Both the position numbers and the translations under genes were made by a program. A DNA stretch of 5,124 nt from Acidilobaceae archaeon. Lineage in GTDB: Archaea; Thermoproteota; Thermoprotei_A; Sulfolobales; Acidilobaceae. Positions 1 to 5,124 of this stretch are shown piece after piece. The stretch lies in assembly GCA_026985435.1 (NCBI GenBank), contig JALSQL010000016.1:1-5124 (forward strand), written 5' to 3'. Under the pieces are notes generated by a model that was not told where the DNA came from, made no database searches, and was given only the letters and a program-made list of their open reading frames with translations. Every line of letters starts with the position of its first letter. The first letter of the stretch is position 1.

Positions 1-579
1 GCCCTGGCCACGTGGTCCTACGGGATCTCGCTGGCCCTGAGCGCGGGCATCGGCGCGCTGCTACTAGCCTGGGCCCTGAGCCCCCACTGCACGTTCGAGG
101 GGGCGGTCTCCGGCGAGGTCGCGCCGTTCTGGTACAGCCTCAGCATCCTAGGGCGACCGGTCCGCGTCGACACCCTGGACTCCCTACGCCTTATAGCATT
201 CCCAGTCGTGGCTCTGTCCATATACCTCCTCCTACTCCCCCTGGCCTCGCGCAGGCTTGGCCGGGAGGCCGGGCTTGAGCTCGCCCTCGGAGGCGCGCTG
301 GCCTACCTCTCCCTGGGGGTGGTGCCCCCCATGCACTGGCGCATCCAGCAGGCCGCCTGCAGCGCCCTCGACGTTGACTTAGTTTATACCACCAGTGCTG
401 GGGTGATCGACTTCGGGCCAACTGTGCTACACACTAGCTGGAGGCCCTTCCTAGTGGTGGCCGACCCTAGGGTGTACGTGGTGGCCGCGGCCCTGTACGC
501 CCTGCTAGCCTCTATAGGCTTCCTCTGCACCCACGGCCACCTCGGTGCCCCCGTGGGATGCCGTCGCCGCTCGAGCTAG
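1..579 (+). CDS. Polytopic membrane protein of unknown function, 5' end outside window
   Basis: Frame 1 is open from the first base to a TAG at 577-579, giving 192 codons of a protein whose start lies upstream. Four hydrophobic segments can be seen, at about codons 3-28, 60-83, 91-110 and 157-176. They are separated by short basic or polar loops (for example SRRLGRE after the second) and two longer loops, about codons 29-58 and 111-156. The longer loops contain Cys, Trp and Pro residues and are probably extracytoplasmic. The protein ends in a short, basic, hydrophilic tail (CRRRSS). I recognise no family motif: there is no transporter signature, no Walker box and no metal-binding cluster. The following gene starts inside its last codons, so the two are almost certainly co-transcribed and may be translationally coupled. 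An internal GTG at 208 could be mistaken for the start, but coding-like hydrophobic sequence continues upstream of it. Confidence 0.75.
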   Translation, partial: ALATWSYGISLALSAGIGALLLAWALSPHCTFEGAVSGEVAPFWYSLSILGRPVRVDTLDSLRLIAFPVVALSIYLLLLPLASRRLGREAGLELALGGALAYLSLGVVPPMHWRIQQAACSALDVDLVYTTSAGVIDFGPTVLHTSWRPFLVVADPRVYVVAAALYALLASIGFLCTHGHLGAPVGCRRRSS

Positions 580-1241
580 CAGGCGTGGTCACCGGCTCCA
601 TGGTCCTAGACCAGCTCTACTGCGAGCTCCTCGTAGACCGGAGGCTGCGCGGGGGAGGCTACAGGAGGCTGAGCCCCGGCGAGGCTAGGAGGCTCGCCCG
701 CGCCCTGGCGAGGCTGCTGGAGGCCCCGCCGGGGCGCCGCCTCGCCGGCCTCACGGTTGTTGGCGAGGCCGCCGGGGTGTACTGGGCCGTCAGCCCCGAC
801 CTGGCCGTAACCCGGGGTGACCGGGTGGCGGGGCTCGTTAGGGCTAGGATTAGGCGTTCCCTGCGCGTGTACGAGTCGGACTATGGGCTGCTCCAGCTGG
901 CTGCTCTCGTGCTGGACAACCAGGGGCTCCTCGACGATGATGCCGTGCTGCTTGTTATAGTGGGGGAGTCCCGGGAGGCCCTGGCTAGGGGGATAGAGGA
1001 GACCCTGGCTGGCCCCCGGATCCGCCCCCTCATAGGCCGGGGGTGGCGCGCCTCCACGAGGGTCTACGATAGGGGCGAGGCCGAGGCGCTGGCGGGGAGG
1101 CTCTCGGGCTACTGGCTGGGCGCCCGCCCCCCGGAGCCTAGGCCCTCGCCGTCGAGGTGCTCGAGGTGCCCCCTGGCGGGTGAGTGCCCCTACTCCGCGG
1201 CGGGCCACTCAGGTGGGGCCGGTGGGAGCGCGTATATTTAG
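558..1241 (+). CDS. Cas4-like (RecB/PD-(D/E)xK fold) Fe-S protein with degenerate active site
   Basis: The protein is 227 aa. Its N-terminus reads VTGSMVLDQLYCELLVDRRL (residues 11-30), which resembles the VTGT-x(n)-Y-x(2-3)-C-x-R start of the Cas4 family. The C-terminus holds C201-x2-C204-x5-C210. One N-terminal plus three C-terminal cysteines in this spacing is the 4Fe-4S arrangement known for Cas4 nucleases such as SSO0001. Between them, the nuclease core can be placed: the acidic motif II is SPD81 and Q113 fits the conserved Gln. However, the E-x-K of motif III is replaced by R95-A-R97 at the expected distance from D81, there is no motif I His, and the usual Tyr after the Gln is Leu117. 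I infer a cluster-bearing but probably non-cleaving protein, perhaps DNA-binding or structural. ATG 558 is preferred over ATG 600 because the VTGS motif lies between them. The gene overlaps the membrane-protein gene by 22 bases. No array or other cas genes are nearby. The family call is by motif, without a search. Confidence 0.62.
   Translation: MPSPLELAGVVTGSMVLDQLYCELLVDRRLRGGGYRRLSPGEARRLARALARLLEAPPGRRLAGLTVVGEAAGVYWAVSPDLAVTRGDRVAGLVRARIRRSLRVYESDYGLLQLAALVLDNQGLLDDDAVLLVIVGESREALARGIEETLAGPRIRPLIGRGWRASTRVYDRGEAEALAGRLSGYWLGARPPEPRPSPSRCSRCPLAGECPYSAAGHSGGAGGSAYI
1233..1240 (+). promoter_or_regulatory. TATA box for the MFS transporter gene
   Basis: TATATTTA is a clear archaeal TATA element and the only strongly AT-rich stretch nearby, preceded by purine-rich GGGAGCGCG as a possible BRE. 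It overlaps the last codons and stop of the Cas4-like gene. Using the usual distance of about 25 bases, transcription would start near 1260-1266, leaving a leader of about 15-20 bases before TTG 1280. Confidence 0.6.
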
Positions 1242-1256
1242 CCCACCGATGCATCT

Positions 1257-1281
1257 AAGCCCGAGCCTAGGGCTCGGCCTT
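1257..1281 (+). promoter_or_regulatory. Palindromic operator candidate at MFS start
   Basis: CCGAGCC (1261-1267) and GGCTCGG (1271-1277) are perfect inverted arms around TAG. The symmetry extends outward to AAG/CTT after one mismatched pair (1260/1278), giving 11-base arms with one mismatch. It sits at the expected transcription start and overlaps the TTG start codon. It could be an operator for a dimeric regulator or, as RNA, a hairpin covering the start. It has no T-run, so it is less likely to be a terminator of the upstream gene. Confidence 0.45.
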
Positions 1282-2552
1282 GGCGGCAAAGGCGCCCAGC
1301 AGCAGCCAGAACCGGGAGACGCTCCAACTAGCCCTAGCAGCCCTCCTGAGCGGCGCCAGCTGGGGCCTCGCATGGGCGACGATGGCCCCGTACCTCCGCA
1401 GCCTAGGCTACACTGGCACCGAGTACGGGCTCCTCGGCGCTGCCGCAGTGCTCCTCGGCGCCGCCTCCAGCATAGCCGGCGGCATACTGAGCGACATCTG
1501 GGGCTCAGCCAGGACAGCCTCCCTAGGACTCTCCCTGGGGGGCCTCGCGTACGCCCTGATAGCGGCTGGCACCCCCTACTGGGTGGCGGCTGGCTTCGCG
1601 GTCAACGGGCTCTCGGCAGGTCTCGGTATGACCGCCATGCAGGCGCTCGCAGCTCGCCTAGGCCGCGAGGAGAGGATGCACTACACGCTAAGCTACTACG
1701 CGGCCGCCTCCACGCTGGGGGGCGCCCTCGGCAGCTTCTCGGGCTGGCTGCCCAGGCTAGCGGCCACCTGGGCGGGCGTGCCGCTCGTTGACGCTTACAG
1801 GTACGCCCTCCTAGCCAGCGGGGCCCTCAGCGCGGCCGCGGGCCTAGCCGTGCTCCCAGCCCGCGGCCCCCTCGAGCGGGGGCTGGCTGGCCGTGCTGGC
1901 CTGCGCCTGCTAGCGTCGAGCGTTAGGGGCCTGGAGGGTAGGTTCTACCGTATCGTCGCCGTCGAGGCGGTTCTCGGTTTCGGGGCCGCGATGAGCGTCC
2001 ACAACATCGACTACTACTTCGCCGCGAAGTATGGGGTCGACAGCGCCCAGCTGGGGAGCGTGCTCGGCGCCCAGCAGCTCCTGATGGCGGCCCTTACTGC
2101 GTACCTTCCCCGCCTCTCCGACAGGGCCGGGGGGCGAGGTCCGGCTCTACATAGCGCTGGCCTCCGCTAGCATACCGCTCCTCGTAGCCATGACACTAAC
2201 CAGCAGCTACCCCCTGGCGGCGTCGCTCTACCTGGCCAGGAGCGTCCTCATGAACGCTGGCAACCCGCTTCTCTCAGCCTACACGCTCCGCCTCGTACCC
2301 CCCGAGAGGAGGGGGGTTGCCAGCGCTTTCCTAAACCTGGCCTGGACCGTGCCAGCTGGGGCTGGGAGGGCTGTCGGGGGCTTCCTACTGGACGTCGACC
2401 TCGAGCTACCCCTAAGAGCCACCGCCGCAGTGTACGCTGCCGCAATAGCGTACCTCCACCGGGCCGCCAAGCCCGGGCTGGCCAGCTCGACCCCGCGGGC
2501 CGATGGTAGGCCCGTGGCCGCTGCCGTGGCGGGCGCCCGGCGGGCCGTGTGA
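1280..2552 (+). pseudogene. Major facilitator superfamily transporter, interrupted by a one-base frameshift
   Basis: The first part (1280-2170) gives about 284 residues of MFS sequence, then a stop at 2168-2170. The rest continues in another frame (open from before 2142 to TGA 2550-2552) without loss of sequence. Removing one G from the G6 run at 2129-2134 restores a 423-aa protein, normal for a 12-TM MFS permease. The first-half motif A is seen as GGILSDIWGSAR in the TM2-TM3 loop, with its second-half counterpart LPRLSDRAGGE at the shift. TM11 has the typical PERRGVASAFLNLAW pattern. The substrate cannot be told; drug, sugar or metabolite efflux are all possible. TTG 1280 is the first start after in-frame stops at 1256 and 1268, and the next Met is residue 35, inside TM1. 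A TATA box and palindrome precede it. The shift may be a sequencing error, a real mutation or slippage. Confidence 0.8.
2129..2134 (+). other. Frameshift site in G6 homopolymer
   Basis: In GCC-GGGGGG-CGAG the upstream frame reads A-G-G-R and ends 12 codons later, at TAG 2168. With five Gs it reads A-G-G-E-V-R-L-Y-I-A-L-A and joins the downstream hydrophobic segment in register. A single homopolymer length difference therefore accounts for the whole interruption. Confidence 0.85.
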
Positions 2553-2558
2553 CCCCCC

Positions 2559-2637
2559 GGTTGCACCCTCTCATCCAGCGTTGTAGTCTAGAGGCTCTAG
2601 GACCTAGCGTGTGGGGTAGTCCTAGCCGCGCGCAACC
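2559..2637. repeat. Nested inverted and direct repeats in intergenic region
   Basis: The 140-base spacer after the transporter has no credible ORF. GGTTGC (2559-2564) is complementary to GCAACC (2632-2637), and inside this CTAGGAC (2597-2603) is complementary to GTCCTAG (2619-2625). CTAGG-A-CCTAG at 2597-2607 is itself symmetric. Two related units, AGCGTTGTAGTCTAG (2577-2591) and AGCGTGTGGGGTAGTCCTAG (2606-2625), form an imperfect direct repeat. The outer stem and the roughly 79-base span recall a tRNA, but there is no T-loop or D-loop consensus, so I do not call a tRNA. It could be a small structured RNA or a protein-binding region. Confidence 0.35.
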
Positions 2638-2651
2638 ACCAGCTACAGCCC

Positions 2652-2657
2652 GTTAAG
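2652..2657 (+). promoter_or_regulatory. Weak TATA-like element
   Basis: GTTAAG is the most AT-rich stretch before the small-protein gene and lies about 38 bases before its GTG start. If used, transcription would begin near 2680, giving a very short leader. It is a poor match to the archaeal TATA consensus. Confidence 0.25.
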
Positions 2658-2665
2658 CCCTACAG

Positions 2666-2686
2666 CCCACCGCCATCGACGGTGGG
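2666..2686 (+). promoter_or_regulatory. Hairpin overlapping the ribosome binding site of the small-protein gene
   Basis: CCCACCG (2666-2672) and CGGTGGG (2680-2686) form a perfect 7-bp stem with a 7-base loop. The 3' arm contains GGTGGG, the best Shine-Dalgarno-like sequence, six bases before GTG 2693. If transcribed, this stem would hide the ribosome site. If transcription starts near 2680, the same dyad would instead be a DNA operator at the start site. Confidence 0.45.
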
Positions 2687-2692
2687 ATTCAG

Positions 2693-3181
2693 GTGTCCTC
2701 GATAGTAGACCCCCGCGAGGCTGGTAGCCTGGCCCCCGCCGTCGCCGAGGGGGCGCCCTGCGAGTGCTCCGGCGACCTAGACGAGTTCGCCGACCTGGCG
2801 GGGCTGGCGGCGTCCCTCAGCGAGGCGGGCTCCCGCGGGCCCGCCCTCGAGGTCATGGCCCTAGCCTGCGCCGCCCTCAGGAGCGCCGTTGAGAAGGCCG
2901 GGGTCGACCCCTCCAACGCTGTGGTCCCGCCTCCCTGGGAGGTCGTGCCCCTACTACAGCTAGCCCTAGCCATCGGGGCCGAGGGCCTCTACAAGTGGGC
3001 GCGCTCCGCCATAGAGCTCGCCACCGGCACGGCCAGCCCGGAGGCCCGCGAGTTCGCCGAGAGCCTAGCCGAGGCGGCCGGCATACCCGGCGCCCGGAGC
3101 CTCGACGACGAGAGCCTGGGGGCGAGCCTCCTCGCGTACCTCGCCGTGGCAGCCCGGGTCGAGGAGCAGGGTGAGACCTGA
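2693..3181 (+). CDS. Hypothetical acidic helical protein, 162 aa
   Basis: I do not recognise this protein. It is cytoplasmic in appearance: no signal peptide, no membrane segment, rich in Ala, Glu, Leu and Ser, with few Lys and many acidic residues. Nearly all of it looks alpha-helical. Helices are broken around residues 68-80, where VDPSNAVVPPPWEVVP forms a Pro/Trp turn, and around 122-136. A C23-x-C25 pair lies in an otherwise disordered-looking N-terminus and C59 is in a helix, so a metal or disulfide role is possible but unproven. The helical two-half organisation could be a protein-interaction or small helical-bundle domain. GTG 2693 is chosen because GGTGGG lies six bases upstream and there is no alternative nearby start. 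Coding is supported by GC-rich third positions and by the continuous frame across the region. The gene stands alone: 140 bases after the transporter and 59 before the surface protein. Confidence 0.68.
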   Translation: MSSIVDPREAGSLAPAVAEGAPCECSGDLDEFADLAGLAASLSEAGSRGPALEVMALACAALRSAVEKAGVDPSNAVVPPPWEVVPLLQLALAIGAEGLYKWARSAIELATGTASPEAREFAESLAEAAGIPGARSLDDESLGASLLAYLAVAARVEEQGET

Positions 3182-3185
3182 CCCT

Positions 3186-3209
3186 CCCGGGGGGCCCTTA
3201 AACCCCGGG
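3186..3209 (+). promoter_or_regulatory. TATA-like box held between inverted repeats, before the surface-protein gene
   Basis: CCCGGGG (3186-3192) and CCCCGGG (3203-3209) are perfect inverted arms. The ten bases between them end in TTAAA (3198-3202), the only AT-rich stretch before the next gene. Placed about 40 bases before GTG 3241, TTAAA fits a TATA element with a start near 3226. The flanking arms could be regulator half-sites or, as RNA, a hairpin after the upstream gene. At this base composition, chance symmetry is a real possibility. Confidence 0.4.
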
Positions 3210-3240
3210 GCGCCCGGCGCGTGGTAGCGGTGCCAGCGTC

Positions 3241-4938
3241 GTGCACGCCCGCCCCCTCGCGGCGCTAGCCCTCCTCGCGGCAACCGCGGCCCTAGCCGCG
3301 GCGGCGGTTAGCCAGCCCCCGCAGCCCGGCGCGGTCCCGGGCCTCGAGGCTCCATGCCCCGGGTGGGGGCCGGGGCTGGCCGTGGAGCCGACCTCGGCGG
3401 CCTGGCTCGGCGGCCTAGCGGTGGTTGGCGGGGAGGCCGCCCCTCCTGGGGGTCTCCCCGGGGCTGGCCGGGCAGCCTTCCTCGCCGCCTGGAACCTGAC
3501 CGGAGGGTCGTGCGAGCCCCTGTGGGACCTGGTGGTCAATACTAGCCTCAACGACGCCCTAGCCGGGGTCGCCCCCGCGCCCTGGGGAGGGCTTGTGGCG
3601 CTGGTTAGGAGCCAGAGCCTGGGGGGCCTGATACTCGGCCTGGGGCTAGACGGCGGGGTGTACTTCACCCTGAGGCTTCCGGGCATGGAGGGCTACTGGG
3701 GCGGCGGGCTCGCCGCCGAGCCCGGGGGTGTGGCCGTCGCCGCCGGCTCTAGCCTGGTGGCCGCCGTTAACCTGACCAGCCTCCAGCCCGTCTGGGGGGT
3801 TGAGACCCCATGGCCGGTCGAGCACGTCGCGGCGAGCCCCGACGGCCGCGTGCTGGCGGTGGGTGGCCGCCACCTGGCCCTCCTCGCCCCGGGGGGCTCC
3901 ATACTCTGGGCGGCTGACCTGGGGGTTCGGGGTGGCCAGCTGGAGCCAAGGGTTAGGGGCGCGGCCTGGCTGGATGGGCTCGCGCTCCTACTCGTAGAGT
4001 ACTACGAGCCCCAGACGGGGGCTGGGCCCCGGAGCGCCCTGGTCGCCGTGGACCCCTCGGGCCCGGCAGTGGCTGGGGCTTGGAGGCTAGCGGCGCCCTG
4101 GGGGTACGACTCGGTGCCAGCGGCGCTCGCCGCTGACGGCGGGTACGTGTATGTCGTGGCTGCGCGCCAGGACTATGGGGAGTGGCTGGTGGCCCGCACC
4201 GCCATACCCCCAGCCCGGCAGGTTGACGCGTGGCTGGTCGCGGGCTCCTGGGAGCCCAGGCCCCCCGACGCCCCCTACTCCCCCCTACCCATCCCAGGCG
4301 CCGGGGAGCCGCTGGCGGCGGCCAGGGTGGGCCTCGAGTCGTCGAGCGCAACCGCGGGCCTGGAGCCTGTCAACTACATAATGCTCACCGCCCCCGATAG
4401 CCAGCCCGAGCCCGTGCAGGTCAGCTTAGAGCAGGTAAACCAGACCATAGCCTACAGCCCCGGCCTCTTCGGCGATGGCGGGGTAGCCCCGGCCCCGCTC
4501 GAGGCCCCCAACGGCTCGAGGCCCCCAGCAACCACCACAAGCACGGCGCCGCCGCCCGGGGGCAACACCAGCACCGGGCCGCCACCCTCCACCACAACCC
4601 AAACGGGGGGCAACACAAGCCAGCCGGGGGCGATAACGGGCACCAGCCACCCGACCCCCGCAACCGGGAGCCAGCCGGGGGTCCCCACTAGCCGCCAGAG
4701 CACCCCCACGCCGAGCCCCGGAGCCAGCGCCCCCGGGGGCCCGGCCTCGACCGCAAGCGGCTCCCCCACACCCCAGCCGGGCGGCCTGCCCGCCACCACA
4801 GGCCGCGGGCGTGGCATCGAGCCCGGCGGCGGGGCTCCTAGCGGTGTGGGCGTTGCGGTTGCAGCCCTCGCTGCTGGCCTGGCGCTTGCTGTAGCGGCGC
4901 TGCTGGGGGCCCGGCGCCGGGTTTGGTCGCGCTCTTGA
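3241..4938 (+). CDS. Secreted, C-terminally membrane-anchored surface protein with beta-propeller-like domain and Thr/Ser/Pro stalk
   Basis: The protein has 565 residues. Residues 1-22 form a signal peptide (H-A-R, then an Ala/Leu core, likely cut AAA/VSQ). About residues 40-320 are repeated short beta-strand units of WD40/PQQ propeller type. The clearest blade is 194-226, with ASPDGRVLAVGG followed by LALLAPGGSILW; others can be seen near 145-185 and 230-310. Residues 421-534 are a low-complexity Thr/Pro/Ser/Gly stalk, 535-556 a TM helix, and RRRVWSRS a basic cytoplasmic tail. Seven N-glycosylation sequons are visible (N85, N100, N177, N400, N424, N442, N458). The only two cysteines, C39 and C91, could form a disulfide. 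The layout fits a head held above the membrane, through or under an S-layer, for ligand or protein binding. No catalytic motif is seen, so enzyme activity is unproven. GTG 3241 is the first start after the in-frame stop at 3199 that gives a complete signal peptide. It is probably monocistronic. Confidence 0.8.
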   Translation: MHARPLAALALLAATAALAAAAVSQPPQPGAVPGLEAPCPGWGPGLAVEPTSAAWLGGLAVVGGEAAPPGGLPGAGRAAFLAAWNLTGGSCEPLWDLVVNTSLNDALAGVAPAPWGGLVALVRSQSLGGLILGLGLDGGVYFTLRLPGMEGYWGGGLAAEPGGVAVAAGSSLVAAVNLTSLQPVWGVETPWPVEHVAASPDGRVLAVGGRHLALLAPGGSILWAADLGVRGGQLEPRVRGAAWLDGLALLLVEYYEPQTGAGPRSALVAVDPSGPAVAGAWRLAAPWGYDSVPAALAADGGYVYVVAARQDYGEWLVARTAIPPARQVDAWLVAGSWEPRPPDAPYSPLPIPGAGEPLAAARVGLESSSATAGLEPVNYIMLTAPDSQPEPVQVSLEQVNQTIAYSPGLFGDGGVAPAPLEAPNGSRPPATTTSTAPPPGGNTSTGPPPSTTTQTGGNTSQPGAITGTSHPTPATGSQPGVPTSRQSTPTPSPGASAPGGPASTASGSPTPQPGGLPATTGRGRGIEPGGGAPSGVGVAVAALAAGLALAVAALLGARRRVWSRS

Positions 4939-4972
4939 GCCCCCAGCGCCTCGGGGCTTCGCGGGCCCCGGC
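4937..4972 (+). terminator. Possible hairpins after the surface-protein stop codon
   Basis: AGCCCC (4938-4943) pairs with GGGGCT (4953-4958), starting at the stop codon. An alternative stem pairs CGGGGC (4952-4957) with GCCCCG (4965-4970). Neither is followed by the T-run typical of archaeal intrinsic termination, so a terminator role is uncertain; mRNA 3'-end protection is an alternative. Confidence 0.25.
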
Positions 4973-5068
4973 GGGGGTGCTGGCGAGGTGAATCCGGTCG
5001 TTGGACCCGCCACCGCCTCCGGGGGGCGGGGGTGAAGAGTCCTAGTCCATCCGAGCCCCCGCCGGGGC
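4965..5068. repeat. 13-bp perfect inverted repeat spanning 104 bases
   Basis: GCCCCGGCGGGGG (4965-4977) is exactly complementary to CCCCCGCCGGGGC (5056-5068). Between them lie smaller stems: GGTC/GACC around GTTG at about 4993-5004, and GGCG/CGCC closing a bulged hairpin. This resembles a closed structured RNA of about 100 nt. I found no tRNA T-loop, box C/D or ACA motif, and no SRP or 5S signature. The 186 bases from 4939 to the window end hold no convincing ORF; in-frame stops cut all + frames. Confidence 0.35.
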
Positions 5069-5124
5069 GCCCTGGCTGGGGTTGAGGGGCGTCTACCTAG
5101 CCTGCGGCCCTCCATAGGGTAGCG

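Noticed and set aside
606..1208. 200-aa minus-strand ORF
   Set aside because: It is fully antisense to the Cas4-like gene, is rich in Pro/Arg/Gly/Ala as expected of a GC-rich shadow, and has no motif.
558..1241. Evidence of a CRISPR-Cas locus
   Set aside because: No repeat-spacer array and no other cas gene is visible; one Cas4-like protein is not sufficient.
1180..1791. 203-aa plus-strand ORF
   Set aside because: It overlaps the end of the Cas4-like gene and the start of the transporter in another frame. It has Arg/Pro/Ser-rich low-complexity composition with no domain, whereas the competing frame has clear MFS motifs.
2559..2640. tRNA-like span with GGTTGC/GCAACC ends followed by ACC
   Set aside because: There is no T-loop or D-loop consensus and no anticodon arm in the right position, so only the repeats are reported.
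4501..4840. Tandem repeat array in DNA of the stalk
   Set aside because: The Thr/Pro/Ser segment contains short recurring words such as GGNTS twice, but no regular period, so it is described as a low-complexity stalk only.
4970..5065. tRNA, box C/D or H/ACA RNA in the final spacer
   Set aside because: The ends pair well, but U8, TTCRA, RUGAUGA/CUGA and ACA elements are absent on both strands.
4988..5117. Mini-ORFs from GTG 4988, GTG 5032 and TTG 5082
   Set aside because: They encode only 11-17 residues, lack a good ribosome site and show no coding bias.
4426..5124. Minus-strand ORF open to the right edge (229 aa or more)
   Set aside because: Most of it is antisense to the surface-protein stalk and anchor; composition is Arg/Pro/Gly/Ala shadow and no family pattern is seen.

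Overview
The window looks like chromosomal DNA from a GC-rich (by eye about 70% G+C) hyperthermophilic archaeon, most likely of the Thermoproteota/Crenarchaeota. This is inferred from several traits. AGG is a common Arg codon and ATA/CTA codons persist despite the high GC. Starts are GTG, TTG or ATG, CTAG is common, and spacers are short with TATA-like boxes 25-45 bases before the start codons. A Cas4-type Fe-S protein and a secreted protein with a Thr/Ser/Pro stalk also fit. I cannot name the genus. All supported genes are on the + strand.

Layout. (1) 1-579 is the 3' part of a polytopic membrane protein cut by the window edge. (2) 558-1241 overlaps its end and encodes a Cas4-like protein. 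It keeps the four Cas4 cysteines but has substitutions at the places where the PD-(D/E)xK nuclease residues should be. (3) 1280-2552 is a 12-TM-size major facilitator superfamily transporter, read from TTG and broken by one extra G in a G6 run near 2129-2134. It has a TATA box at 1233-1240 and a palindrome at 1257-1281. (4) 2553-2692 is a spacer rich in inverted repeats. (5) 2693-3181 encodes a small acidic, helical protein of unknown function. (6) 3241-4938 encodes a secreted, membrane-anchored surface protein: signal peptide, beta-propeller-like domain, glycosylatable stalk and C-terminal TM anchor. (7) 4939-5124 contains no convincing gene but has strong inverted repeats that could form alternative RNA stems.

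How the genes relate. Only the first two are clearly coupled, because their reading frames overlap. The transporter, the small protein and the surface protein each appear to have their own start region with a dyad-symmetric element close to the expected promoter or ribosome site. No CRISPR array, other cas gene, rRNA, canonical tRNA or insertion sequence was seen. The most interesting item is the Cas4-like protein, which appears to have kept its Fe-S cluster and lost its nuclease, and which is linked to a membrane protein rather than to a CRISPR locus.
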